Counted from the stretch's first letter, positions 1 to 9,693 are shown. The stretch is DNA of 64,000 bases from Ceratobasidium sp. AG-K (GCA_037039685.1 JAWNGF010000002.1:2976001-3040000), one strand, 5' to 3'. Translations and numbers: made by a program. Notes: generated by a model not told the origin, from the letters alone.

Positions 1-275
1 CGGTAGGCGTTGACGATCTCGACATGATCGTGGATGTCGGCCATGTCGTGGGCCAGCCAGTTGCGCCAGCGGACGAGGGGCATACCGCAGAAGGAGCGGC
101 GGGGGCGAGAGCGCTCATAGCGTGCAGAAATGATGAAGTAGAATGACTGGCGGAGTCCGTCGTGCCAGTACAATCCTTCCTCGAGATTGACGCAAGTGAG
201 GGACCTCTTGAAAGAGGCTGAGCAGGTGAAGGCGTCATTGTAGACGCGGACAGTGGTGTTGGCGAAGCGAGACAT
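1..275 (-). CDS. GypA third ORF overlapping the pol 3' end (partial)
   Basis: An ATG at 275 opens a frame different from pol that continues past the window edge (91 codons visible). It begins MSRFANTTVRVYNDAF and is rich in aromatic and basic residues. I do not recognise a family. The overlapping pol frame is low-complexity Ser/Thr/Pro sequence, as expected when the other frame is the selected one. GypB elements have a third ORF in the same place, but I see no clear sequence similarity between the two. Confidence 0.5.
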   Translation of the reverse strand, partial: MSRFANTTVRVYNDAFTCSASFKRSLTCVNLEEGLYWHDGLRQSFYFIISARYERSRPRRSFCGMPLVRWRNWLAHDMADIHDHVEIVNAY

Positions 276-3200
276 GGCGCCGAAGTGGATGTACGAGTAG
301 GTGGTTTAAGCGCAAGAGGAACCGAAGTAAGAACTTGTTGATGAGGGACTTGGACTCCCGCTGCCTCTTTTATACGCTTTGCACGACGGCTGGGCTGTTC
401 CTCTTTTTCTTCGGCGGCCGAATTACCCTTTGTTTCCTCATGGCGGCGCTTCCTCGTAACTTTGGGAACTTCCTTGATGGCTTCTGGATGTTCCCTGTGG
501 AATTCGCTAATGAGTTCTGATGCGTTACCAAGGTTTCCCAAGGGTTCCCACGAATCGTGTTCCGTTGTGTAGCCTTTCCATTTGACAAGATACTTCAGGA
601 TGCCTTTCTCTATTTTGGAACTTTGAATGGTTTCAACCTCGTATTCCTCTTCTCCTTCAGGTGTCTCAATTGATGGTGGTGGCTTGACAACACGTCCCTC
701 AATCTCATCTTCTTCGTACTTGGCAAGGCGAGATACATTGACTACTGGGTGTATGGTCATGGATGGAGGAAGTTCCAGTTTGTACGCGTTTTTTCCGATT
801 GCTTCCAAGATTGTGAAGGGGCCCAAACGCTTATGAGAGAGTTTGATTGATGGCCGGTTTGAAGGAATGTGATCGTGACTGAGCCAAACTTTATCTCCAA
901 TGATGAAAGGATCCCCACGGCGCCGTTGATCCGCGTATTCCTTATCTTGTTCCTTGCTCAAGGTCAGGCTTGCCTTAGCTTCTTCCAGATTGTCATGGAT
1001 GCGTTGAGCATGAGCCGAGGCTTCCGGAACTGAGCCATCTTCCACTGGTGTACCATCTATGGAAGGATGTCGTGCCGTGTTGGCAAAGAAAGGGGTCATG
1101 CCAATACTTGAGTGGAAGGAATTGTTGTAAGCAAATTCGGCAAAGGGAAGCAGAGAAGCCCAGTCATGTTGCCTGAACGACACATAGGTTCTCAAAAAGG
1201 CTTCTATCATCTGATTGATTCGTTCCGTTTGGCCATCCGTCTCAGGGTGATAGGCTGTGGAGAGTCTGGGTCTAATCTTCAGGGCCTGATAGAGCTCCTT
1301 CATGAATTTTGACGCGAAGGTGGGGCCTCGATCTGATACAACAGTCTCTGGAGTACCATGCAACTTCCAACAATGTTCCATGAAGAGTTCTGCTAGCTTT
1401 GGGGACGTGGTCTTCTCGGTACAGGGGATGAAATGTGCCATTTTAGTGAGCGTATCGACAATGACCAAAATGGAGTCTAGGCTCCTTGATAGGGGTAGTT
1501 TGACAATCATGTCAACCGAGATGTGTTGCCAAGGTTTAGAGGGAAGTTCCAGAGGTTGCAATTCTCCTAGGGGGCGCTGATTGATCGGTTTGCTTCGTTG
1601 GCACAAATCGCAAGATGACACGTATTTGTTAATGAATGCCTTCATTGATGGCCACCAATATTCCCGCTTGATTAATTCCAAAGTCTTGGCTTGTCCCATG
1701 TGACCGGCTGCCTTGTTGTCGTGGTGTAGCTCTAGGATTTGTCGTTTCGTCTTGTTGTTGTTGGGAACATAGATCCGCCCCTTCCTATACAGCATGTTAT
1801 TCCGAATTGTCCAATCTTCGAATTCCTTTTGAACTGTAGCGGGTGCTTTCTCGGGTCGATTGCTGAGGAAGGCCCAAATGGACTGGGTGTATTTGTCACT
1901 TGGCAGTTGCTTCTGAATGGAAGAATGAATTTCCGCTGTTGATGCCATGCCAGTAGGTGATTCTTCTGCCGAATTGATGAAGATGTGGGGAGCGAGCAAA
2001 GGTTTTTGAGGGACTACTCCCCCTTCTAGGTCATGGTCGCTTCGTCGGCTGAGTGCATCGGCTTTTCCATTAAGTCCGCCAGCCCGATACTTGATCTGGA
2101 AATTGAATTCTGACAGGAAGACGGCCCATCTGTTCTGTCGCTTGGTAAGGACTTTCGATGTCATAAAATATTCCAGATTCTTGTGATCGGTAATAAGTAG
2201 TACCGGAATTTCAGTTCCTTCCAATAGATGGCGCCATTCTTTAAAGGCCTTAATGATTGCCAAAAGTTCCTTATCAAAAATATCGTAGTTCCGCTCCGCT
2301 GGTGACAGGCTTTTGGACATGAAGGCGACAGGGTGAAGTTTGTTATCCGTCCCATATTGGCTGAGGACTGCTCCTGTGGCCTTGTCTGATGCATCGCACT
2401 CAATGATGAATCCCTTTTCTTGATCCGGTTGCAGTAGTATCGGTGCTTGTTGGAATTCTTGAATTATTCGCTCAAAGCTGGCCTGTGTTTCCTTGGTCCA
2501 TTCCCAGGGTTTCCCTTTCATTGTTAAGTCATAGAGAGGTCGCGCTATGTGGGTATAGCCTTGGATAAATCGCCGATAGAAGTTTGCAAACCCTAGGAAT
2601 GTTTGTACATCTGTAACGTTTTTGGGAACGGGCCACCTCTTGATCGCCGACACCTTTTCTTCTTGCATTTCAACAACTTCTCCCGAGATTACCAGACCCA
2701 GATAGTCAACCTTTGGAACATGGAATGAACACTTCTTGAGGGAGCAATATAGACCCAGGCGTTGTAGTCGACGAAGTACTTCTTTCACATGAGATGGATG
2801 TTCTTCAGGTTCTTTGGAGAAGATTAAGATGTCATCAATGTAGATTTCCACGTAGACTCCTTTAATGTCCCTGAACTCCATGTCCATCATATTCTGGAAC
2901 GTTGCTGGAGCATTGGTCAGGCCAAACGGCATGACTTTGGTTTCAAACAGGCCATATTTAGTTCTAAAGGCCGTTTTGTATACGTCTTCTTCTGCGACCC
3001 TGACTAGGTTGTAGCCCGATTTCAGATCTAATTTGGTAAAGATCTTGGCCCCTTTGACTCGCTCAATTAGGTCATCCGTTCGGGGTAGGGGGTATCGGTT
3101 CTTCTTTGTCCACCTGTTAAGGTACCAATAATCCATGCATAATCTTGGTGGTTGGGGTACGCCATCGATGTCGTGACGGCGGACAAACATAACTGGTGAC

Positions 3201-3949
3201 GCCCATTGAGAAGTTGAGGGAACGATGAAGCCTTTTTCCAGGTTCTCGTCGATCCAGGCCTTTAGGATTCTATCTTCCTCCTTGGTTAATGAGTAAACAA
3301 CCCCAATTTTGGGTTTTGCACCAGATTCGAGTTCAATTTTGAGATCATAGGGCCGGTGAGGGGGAAGCTTATCAACCTCCTTGGCGACAAAGACATCCTG
3401 GAATTCAAGGTATTTGTTGGGAAGTTTTCCCACTATTCCCCCTTCTATGGCGTTGAGATCTTCACACAGGCATTCCGACACGCAGAACTCCGAGTTGAAC
3501 TCCAATGTCCCTTTTGACCAATTGATTTGAGGGTTATGCTTCTTCAACCAAGGGATTCCCAAGACCACAGTGTGCCGTCCTAAGGGTGCCACGTCGCATG
3601 TGATTTCTTCGACGTGATCATTCATGATGACATGGAAAGTTGCTTCCCGCTTGATTAGTCCATTTGCAATTGGGCGTCCATCTATAACTTGTACCCGTCG
3701 TGCCACTTTTTTCTTTTTCGTAGGGATTTTGTGTTTAGAGATATATTCAGAATTGATGAAGTTCCCGGAGGCGCCGGAATCAATCATGGCAACGGTGATA
3801 AGGTTTTTCAGGCTTTCGATCGTTATCGGCACACGGAGTTGGTCTGCGTATTCGGTGGAACATAGATATAATTCGTTTACAGACTGATTACGATTCTCCA
3901 TGGCAACACGATCTAATTCTGTCTTCAGGGCGCCTGATGCTCCCTTCAG
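1..3949 (-). CDS. pol: GypA Pol: protease, RT, RNase H, integrase, chromodomain (partial)
   Basis: An open frame from the gag overlap to the window edge; the first ATG is at 3901 and 1300 codons follow it. Counting from that ATG: aspartic protease DSGAS near residue 40, reverse transcriptase with YIDD at 354-357, RNase H with ECDAS and ITDHKNL, an H2C2 zinc-binding region, a DDE integrase core and a C-terminal chromodomain (YEVETIQ..., KWKGYTTEHDSWEP; near 3250-3400 nt of the frame). Enzymes of this type copy the RNA to DNA and integrate it; the chromodomain is thought to steer integration to marked chromatin. In the RT motif usually written DYR.LN, this copy has DYWYLN, a possible CGG-to-TGG change. 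Downstream the frame becomes Ser/Thr/Pro-rich where ORF3 overlaps it. Confidence 0.9.
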   Translation of the reverse strand, partial: MKGASGALKTELDRVAMENRNQSVNELYLCSTEYADQLRVPITIESLKNLITVAMIDSGASGNFINSEYISKHKIPTKKKKVARRVQVIDGRPIANGLIKREATFHVIMNDHVEEITCDVAPLGRHTVVLGIPWLKKHNPQINWSKGTLEFNSEFCVSECLCEDLNAIEGGIVGKLPNKYLEFQDVFVAKEVDKLPPHRPYDLKIELESGAKPKIGVVYSLTKEEDRILKAWIDENLEKGFIVPSTSQWASPVMFVRRHDIDGVPQPPRLCMDYWYLNRWTKKNRYPLPRTDDLIERVKGAKIFTKLDLKSGYNLVRVAEEDVYKTAFRTKYGLFETKVMPFGLTNAPATFQNMMDMEFRDIKGVYVEIYIDDILIFSKEPEEHPSHVKEVLRRLQRLGLYCSLKKCSFHVPKVDYLGLVISGEVVEMQEEKVSAIKRWPVPKNVTDVQTFLGFANFYRRFIQGYTHIARPLYDLTMKGKPWEWTKETQASFERIIQEFQQAPILLQPDQEKGFIIECDASDKATGAVLSQYGTDNKLHPVAFMSKSLSPAERNYDIFDKELLAIIKAFKEWRHLLEGTEIPVLLITDHKNLEYFMTSKVLTKRQNRWAVFLSEFNFQIKYRAGGLNGKADALSRRSDHDLEGGVVPQKPLLAPHIFINSAEESPTGMASTAEIHSSIQKQLPSDKYTQSIWAFLSNRPEKAPATVQKEFEDWTIRNNMLYRKGRIYVPNNNKTKRQILELHHDNKAAGHMGQAKTLELIKREYWWPSMKAFINKYVSSCDLCQRSKPINQRPLGELQPLELPSKPWQHISVDMIVKLPLSRSLDSILVIVDTLTKMAHFIPCTEKTTSPKLAELFMEHCWKLHGTPETVVSDRGPTFASKFMKELYQALKIRPRLSTAYHPETDGQTERINQMIEAFLRTYVSFRQHDWASLLPFAEFAYNNSFHSSIGMTPFFANTARHPSIDGTPVEDGSVPEASAHAQRIHDNLEEAKASLTLSKEQDKEYADQRRRGDPFIIGDKVWLSHDHIPSNRPSIKLSHKRLGPFTILEAIGKNAYKLELPPSMTIHPVVNVSRLAKYEEDEIEGRVVKPPPSIETPEGEEEYEVETIQSSKIEKGILKYLVKWKGYTTEHDSWEPLGNLGNASELISEFHREHPEAIKEVPKVTRKRRHEETKGNSAAEEKEEQPSRRAKRIKEAAGVQVPHQQVLTSVPLALKPPTRTSTSAPCLASPTPLSASTMTPSPAQPLSRGPSLASISRKDCTGTTDSASHSTSSFLHAMSALAPAAPSAVCPSSAGATGWPTTWPTSTIMSRSSTPT

Positions 3950-3964
3950 ACACTGCCTTTTCCC
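3920..3964 (-). promoter_or_regulatory. -1 ribosomal frameshift signal, GypA gag-pol
   Basis: In gag frame the sequence reads tcG GGA AAA, a canonical X XXY YYZ heptamer (3964-3958). After a 5-nt spacer comes a predicted hairpin (3952-3920): TGTCT pairs with AGACA and AGGG with CCCT, separated by GA opposite GA, with an 11-nt loop. The gag stop codon lies inside the stem. The -1 frame is open from just before the heptamer into pol. The alternative is reinitiation at the pol-frame ATG at 3901. Confidence 0.75.
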
Positions 3965-5628
3965 GACTCCTCATCAGAGACTTCTTCCAGAGCGGCTATC
4001 TTGACGACGCAATTTTTCGCGATGTGGCCCTTCTTCTGGCAGCGGTAACAAGTGAGTTCTGAACTACTGGTTGCTGCCATTTCAATTCCTGCGACCGTGC
4101 GGGTGTTTAGGCGAAGGTAGGGGAATGGGAGTTCGCTCTCAGAGCCATCTTCCCATTTGATGGTGGGAATTTTGAAGCCCTTCTTGTTGTTCCCAATTTT
4201 TGTAATTTGTCCCCTGGTTGCGCCCTTTGGTCCCATGGTATACACCCTGTCTCCCTCCTTGAATTGTGTCTTCTGCGCTGTTGCGCTCGTGGTCACCTTC
4301 TTGAAGGTTCCACTCGATGTCGCCTTCTCCAGGCCCTTGGCCTTTTTCTCCAGATTTCGTGCAATAAGGCTTGCATCAATCCTAGACGCGTGATTCATCA
4401 ACTGTGTGAGGGAAATGATGTGGCGATCAATGCTCTGAATTGACATGACGTCCTGGATTTCGTCTTTGAGCCCTGAGTAAAAATCGTCTTTGAGGGTGGC
4501 CTCATTGTAACCCAAGGCGCTGGAATAGGTTCGGAAATTCGAAATGTAGTCGACCACTGACTTGGTTTGTTTCAGATTTCGATATTTTTGCCGATAAACT
4601 TCTGCTTGCTCTACTTCGCCAAAGGCTTCCTCGAAGGCTTCCTCGAAAAGGGTCATGTCGTTAAGGATAGGTTGAGGGATGCCAGACATTTCTTTCTCAA
4701 GGAATGGGCGAATCCATTCCCTGGCTTCCCCCCTTAGGTACGAGACAACAAAGAGGATCTGCTGATCTACTGTATCGTAACGCAACTCCGAAGTACTGAT
4801 GTAGAGGTTACAGGCGAAGGTAAAGTCCCTAGCCTTCTGACCGCGTTCGCCATTGTATTCGGGAGGTTTGCTGGCTGAACTCTTTTTAGCAGTTCGAGGA
4901 GCAGTGGGGGTTATACCCTGAGTGGCGACGGGAGCTGAACCAAGTGTGAATCGTCCAGTGGACCTTCCTAGTGCTTGTTGATTGAGGGGAGTCCCGCCCG
5001 GGGGTTGCGATACGCCAGGATTTGCTCCTGTTCCTTGGTTACGAGGTTGGTAAGCGCGCCCTCCTGCTTGAAGAATTAGAATGTCCATGTCGTTCTGCAT
5101 GGTATTGAGGAGCGCTTGATTTGTTTGAACATCGGCTTGAGTGGCCTGAATACTTTGTAGGTTGAGGTCGCCATCTCCTGCATTCCAGAGTACCCATTGA
5201 TGAATGTTATCAACGCGTCTGTTCGTGATTTCGATTTGTCGCGCTATTTCGAGTAGGAACGCGGCAATGTCTTCATTAGTGGTTCCGCAATTGTTGTACC
5301 ATTGACCATTTTCCAACTGGTCTTCGATATATTGGTCCGATGGTATCGTCTCCACTCGTCCACTAGCTTCTGGGGGGTGAAGATCCCCAGTGCGCATGGA
5401 GGCGTTATCGCGATTTGCATTGGGCGGAGATGATGTAGCCGCTGGGGCTCCAACACCAAAGGAAACTTGATGTGACTCCGTTCCCTGGACTGTAGGATCC
5501 GATCGACTGGTCCCTGCGTCACCGGACATGATGTTGGTTGCACTTGGAACTTGGGATGTAGATCGGCCTAGACCAAAGGTTGTTCTGATGCGTCCTGCCA
5601 CTGATCCCTCTCCTGGGTAGATTGACAT
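3946..5628 (-). CDS. gag: GypA Gag
   Basis: 560 residues from the ATG at 5628. The N-terminal third is polar and low in complexity. The middle (about residues 245-430) is a typical retrotransposon Gag capsid region with the AREWIRPFLEKEM segment. Residues 456-507 form a short glycine- and tryptophan-containing segment beginning FKEGDRVY, possibly a small beta-barrel insertion. A CCHC zinc knuckle, CYRCQKKGHIAKNC, lies at 527-540. Gag packages the element RNA into particles. The frame ends in TGA at 3948-3946, ten nt after a GGGAAAA slippery site that leads into pol. The reading frame is uninterrupted. Confidence 0.92.
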   Translation of the reverse strand: MSIYPGEGSVAGRIRTTFGLGRSTSQVPSATNIMSGDAGTSRSDPTVQGTESHQVSFGVGAPAATSSPPNANRDNASMRTGDLHPPEASGRVETIPSDQYIEDQLENGQWYNNCGTTNEDIAAFLLEIARQIEITNRRVDNIHQWVLWNAGDGDLNLQSIQATQADVQTNQALLNTMQNDMDILILQAGGRAYQPRNQGTGANPGVSQPPGGTPLNQQALGRSTGRFTLGSAPVATQGITPTAPRTAKKSSASKPPEYNGERGQKARDFTFACNLYISTSELRYDTVDQQILFVVSYLRGEAREWIRPFLEKEMSGIPQPILNDMTLFEEAFEEAFGEVEQAEVYRQKYRNLKQTKSVVDYISNFRTYSSALGYNEATLKDDFYSGLKDEIQDVMSIQSIDRHIISLTQLMNHASRIDASLIARNLEKKAKGLEKATSSGTFKKVTTSATAQKTQFKEGDRVYTMGPKGATRGQITKIGNNKKGFKIPTIKWEDGSESELPFPYLRLNTRTVAGIEMAATSSSELTCYRCQKKGHIAKNCVVKIAALEEVSDEESGKGSV

Positions 5629-6022
5629 GAGCTATAATAAATGCGCTTCCTGGTGCGCTGCGACCAAATATGGCTAGTACTTGTTGGTGAAGAGAAAATC
5701 CCCTGGGTAGAGATGGATAAGTAGGGGGAACCTAGTCGACGGTAGGTTCAAGGCGAGGGTCTCAGAGGTCCTTGTTCCAATAGAATATGTAAGCGGCGCT
5801 TCCTGATTAGGTGGCAACGGCTCAGTGATATCAGAGGATAGGGGACGTCTTCAACAGGCTAATGGATGCGAGCTGCAATATGCCTCGACGTGTAAATGAT
5901 GCAGGGGAGATATAGGGGTATTAGCTATCAATGGTGAAGGGTGTGCAATTGCTCAGAGATATCCCGGTGATGATAAACCTGGTTCCGACAGCGACGAGGG
6001 CTGTATCCGCGGCGAAGGCGAG

Positions 6023-6034
6023 AAGACTTGTTCT
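6023..6034 (-). promoter_or_regulatory. Self-priming primer-binding site of GypA
   Basis: The 12-mer AGAACAAGTCTT lies 2 nt inside the 5' LTR. It is the exact reverse complement of AAGACTTGTTCT in the LTR (6165-6154), which starts 33 nt after the first base of the TATATATA box. No TGG-type tRNA complement is present here. In Tf1 of fission yeast the 5' end of the mRNA primes its own reverse transcription in this arrangement. That GypA does the same is inferred. Confidence 0.8.
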
Positions 6035-6036
6035 AG

Positions 6037-6461
6037 TGTCACAACCCTAGCCGAACCTTGGAGGCCGAGACTCCACAGGTAGTGATGATGGGGGTTGGGG
6101 CGGCAACTAAGGCCTAAGTGAGTCACGCGATTGTGTGAGGGGAAAACAACAAGAGAACAAGTCTTGTGGGGGCAAGACTTGTGTCGCTGGTATATATACT
6201 AACTACTGTGGCTATGTACAATAGAGAGCAGGCGACAAGGGAAGACAAAAGGAGAAAAGGCAAGAGTCCGAGGGAAGCGAGGACAGAACAAAGGGAACGT
6301 GATAAGTCCATGGACGCCAAGGGAAAACTGGGACTAGCCAGGCAGGCATGTCCCGCGGTCATGGCTTACATAAAGGCGACTATATGCGCCAAGGCGAGGA
6401 GAACGAGACCAAACACGAGCCAAACAGAACACAGAAGAGAGAAAAGGAAAAGGTCGTGACA
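6037..6461 (-). repeat. GypA 5' LTR
   Basis: 425 bp with near-perfect inverted termini, TGTCACGACC at the element's outer end and GGTTGTGACA at the inner end. It contains a TATATATA box (6198-6191 on the minus strand). The predicted RNA start is 33 nt downstream at 6165. The inner end is followed by 2 nt and then the primer-binding site. Confidence 0.88.
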
Positions 6462-6729
6462 ATTTATGCCTCTCTCTATATATACTGGCTTGCAAGCATG
6501 GACTTACTCCAGCTTGCTTTGCCTTGTCATCTCTCCCCTCAAGTGCAACTAAGTCACCAGGCCTTTAGGCCATCATCTGAACTCTAAGTGGGCCCCAGGC
6601 CATTGTCATAAGGTCACTAAGGTTGCACTAGCAACTTAGCATACAGTACAGAGCCTCTAAGGCAGCTTGGGGCCTATAAGGTGTGAACGGACACAGACAT
6701 TGGTCAACTGGCATAGAAGGGTTGCAACA
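6462..6729 (+). repeat. LTR remnant split by GypA
   Basis: The downstream part of a plus-oriented LTR. It has TATATATA at 6478-6485, an AGCTTGCTTTGC segment (the expected RNA 5' end) and the terminal GGTTGCAACA at 6720-6729. It resembles the LTR at 9995-10481 closely around the TATA region. Its upstream half should lie on the other side of GypA, outside the window. No primer-binding site follows, so it is a solo LTR or a truncated element. Confidence 0.7.
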
Positions 6730-6730
6730 A

Positions 6731-7841
6731 TACATCTGGAAAACTGGAAAAACCTGGATGGGGATATATATGACCAGCTAGTATACCTAGCTCACCTAGC
6801 TCTCCTTGAAAGGTCCTGTGTTTATAGTACCATATAGCAATAAAGAGAATGAGCTGGGCACATCTAGTGGTACATACCTCCAGCTAGCAAGCCATCATGG
6901 CTATATAGTACTAGGTTTCTGCTAGTTAGTGCTATATGATGCTAGCTGGTACTAGGTAGGCATCTGTTCCATGGAAGCCAAAGGTTGTAATGGACAGAAC
7001 ATTTTTGGACATGACTAAGCAATGACTAAGCAGTGGCTGTGCAGTTTTACCAAATCAGAAGTGTTACAAATGCTTAGTAACATTGGCAACTTTGATCATA
7101 CTTCTGAACTAGCCAGGGGTTTCCCTTTCCCTGTGTACTAATGTGGCTAAATGCTAGAAAATACCTCCAGCTGAGTCAAGGGGGTGATCCAGGGGGGTGG
7201 GGAATAGGGATAACTGGGCAGTCCAAGGGGGTCAAAGGGACTTGATCTCAAAGTCATGTGGTGCATGCTCAGAATGGCAAAATCACTTCTATTTGAGGAA
7301 TTTCAAATTATACCAAATCGAGTCAGAAGATACTCCTGATCTTGGGGATTGTGAATTACCTACTCAAACCTTATTTGGACTAGAAATCAGTGCAAAAAAA
7401 GCGAAATACTTTTCCAGAGCCGAGTTTTTTTGATGAAATATTGCCTAATAAGGACTAATTTGATGCAATAATTGATTAGAATCCACATTGATATGATTGA
7501 TGCTCAACAATATTTCCCCTTCTTGACTTGCACAACCACTGCTTAGTCATTGCTTAGTCATGTCCAAAAATGTTCTGTCCATTACAATCTTTGGCTTCCA
7601 TGGAACAGATGCCTACCTAGCACCAGCTAGCATCATATGGCACTAGCTTGCAGGAACCTAGTACTATATAGCCATGATGGCTTCCTAGCTGGAGGTATGC
7701 ATCACCAGATGTGCCCAGCTCATTCTCTTTATTGCTATATAGTACTATAAACACAGGACCTTTCAAGGAGAGCTAGGTGAGCTAGGTATACTAGCTGGTC
7801 ATCTATATCCCCATCTAGGTTTTTCCAGTTTTCCAGATGTA
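6731..7841. mobile_element. Foldback/MITE-like element with 0.31-kb inverted arms
   Basis: The left arm (6731-7044) and right arm (7529-7841) are inverted copies, differing mostly by transitions. The outer ends are tACATCTGGAAAACTGG and its complement. The interior of about 480 bp is AT-rich and has no credible coding sequence. The shape fits a non-autonomous DNA transposon with long terminal inverted repeats. I could not identify a convincing target duplication or a family. Confidence 0.7.
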
Positions 7842-9234
7842 ATAATCACACAACACAGAAACCCCACCTACACTGGATACAAAAGAAGGCACAGTCGGTG
7901 GCAAGACCCATTTGGGTGAGTGCATTTCCAACTTGAGTTGATTTGTTGGCTACTAATTTAGGTGCTCATGGTGGTTGAATGAGTACAGTCAAGTTTCACT
8001 TACTGTTAGGCAATGAACATGCCTCAGAACAGCCTATAGAGAGGTAAGTTAACAAAGCAAATGCCCAGTGCTGATCATGCACCAGGAAGCCTTGGTGCTG
8101 GGCTCATGGTGTCAAGGTCTATGTTGGTGTAAGCACATGGAGTGAGCATCAAAAACAAGTGTGGCAAACCTCTCTTTTTGGTAGCTTGTGTGCAACATAG
8201 ATGACTGAGGAGAAAAAAATCAGGAGGTGGAGGGAATCCTAGAAGATAGGACTTCACACTCAGCAGGGAATGCACATTAAATGTGCCAGGGCAGTATGAT
8301 CTGTGCATGCAGATCTGTGGAGCAATCAGTGACATCACTGATGGTTGGGTTATGGCAATTGAAGGCCTGGGATGCAAAGGCACTAAGTCATGATGACTGG
8401 GTTTGGCCACTTATCTCTCATGGCCCTTCATAAGTACCAGTTCTGCATGAGTTGAACAACATGCAGCTGTTATTGACAAAGAGCCAGGGGTATGGAGCCA
8501 TAACTGGGGTCAATAAAGAGCTAAGCACAGAACTGGCAGCTGTGTGAGTGGTGAGCACAGAGATTGTGGTGTGCAACAAGTTGTGTGGTTAACACCCTTA
8601 CAGTACTGTAAGCCCTGCATGCCTGTCCTCTCTTATGTGCACCTCAAGCTACCCTTTTGTGGGGCTGACAACAAGCAATCCAGTGGCTCAACACATGCTC
8701 AGTGGCTGTGGTTAGCCACAGCTGTTGTACTTACTACTCAGACAGGTATGGTGTTGCTCATGTTTTATGTGTGACATAGTTCTTTTTGTCCCTTTCTTTG
8801 ATTGTGTCCCCTCGTTGTCCTTGGCTATGTAGTTATGGTAGTATTTGGCACATATGTGACCTGGCCTAATTAGAAATGCCATGTATCCAAGGTCTTGGGA
8901 CACATTGTAGTTTGACCCAATTAGATGCAGGGCCTGCTCAATTAGCAGCAATTAGATTGTGTCCCAAATGTTGGGAAATTCTTAATTCTAATTGACCAAA
9001 TGGACCAGCCAGCCCTCCAAATTAATTGTAACTGATATCTAATTTGCTCAAATTGAACATTGGCTCATGGCTCCTTGTGTAATTAGGGCTTCAAGGATTG
9101 AATTAGACTAAATTTATTCCATCTGTCCAAATCACATGCTAATTGTGAGTGCAGGCATACAATTAGCATAGGTTTGCTCATCTAGGATTTGCCATGCTAA
9201 TTAGCTCTGTCCTTTTTGTTGATGCCTGGTTGTT
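7842..9234. other. CpG-poor DNA without genes; AATTAG-rich stretch
   Basis: No coding sequence, RNA gene or full repeat structure that I can support. CpG is very scarce and TG/CA is common, as in decayed repeats. Between about 8865 and 9210 the hexamer AATTAG occurs about eight times, often preceded by C or T, in an otherwise unremarkable sequence. Confidence 0.5.
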
Positions 9235-9693
9235 TGTCGTAAGCTTCTTCTTGATGGCTATGAGACAAGCCGCAATGGAGAGTGGACGGCACTAAGACCT
9301 AAGAGACCTCTTGAACCGCAACACACTTAAGTGTCTGTAGGCTCTTGAGGGTAGGGGTGGTTCAAAGTGTCACTCAAGAGTGGATGTTTTGACAAGACAA
9401 AACAAGCTGGGGTTACCAGGCTTGTTGGTCCTCTATATATATTCAAAAGGTGGCCGAGTCATACAGAGCGTAGCCACATGAGTCATAGCAGTCAACCAGT
9501 CAGGAGTGTCCATGTGAGTCATGCTGTATGAACAGACATGACTCGTACAAAGCACAGCCGCGTTGCACAGTGTAACAAATAACCACAAGAAGGTGGCAAC
9601 GCAGGAGGAAGAACAAAGAACAAACATAAACAACAAACAACAAGAGAGGATGAGACATAGGCGAGTCCGATGGCGAGAGCATGGCTCACGACA
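9235..9693 (-). mobile_element. Solo LTR of the GypB family
   Basis: 459 bp, TGTCGTAAGC on the left and GCTCACGACA on the right, with a TATA box and internal sequence closely matching GypB LTRs in minus orientation. It is flanked on both sides by TTGTT (9230-9234 and 9694-9698), a perfect 5-bp target duplication. The full element was therefore reduced to one LTR by recombination. It sits exactly at the end of the next LTR fragment. Confidence 0.92.

Larger units (their letters stand above)
1..6461 (-). mobile_element. GypA: Ty3/gypsy chromovirus, 3' end cut by window edge
   Basis: A minus-strand LTR retrotransposon. In its own order it has a 5' LTR (6461 to 6037), a primer-binding site (6034-6023), a 408-nt leader, gag (5628-3946), pol in the -1 frame (to base 1 and beyond) and the start of a third ORF (275 to 1). 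The 3' LTR lies beyond the left edge. Gag and pol have no stop in the visible part, so the copy looks young. Right of the 5' LTR the sequence ATTTA (6462-6466) is one copy of the expected target duplication. The element is inserted into an older LTR whose downstream half is 6462-6729. Confidence 0.93.

Noticed and set aside
5960..5990. tRNA-type primer-binding site for GypA (ACCTGGTTCCGACA-like segment)
   Set aside because: It is about 50-75 nt from the LTR and in the wrong orientation, whereas an exact self-priming site lies 2 nt from the LTR.
6123..6459. Open frames within the GypA LTR
   Set aside because: They lie entirely in the LTR, overlap on both strands and have no conserved features.
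7205..7222. TAGGGATAACTGGGCAGT resembles the I-SceI homing endonuclease site
   Set aside because: It matches at about 15 of 18 positions but there is no endonuclease gene, intron or intein nearby; most likely chance.
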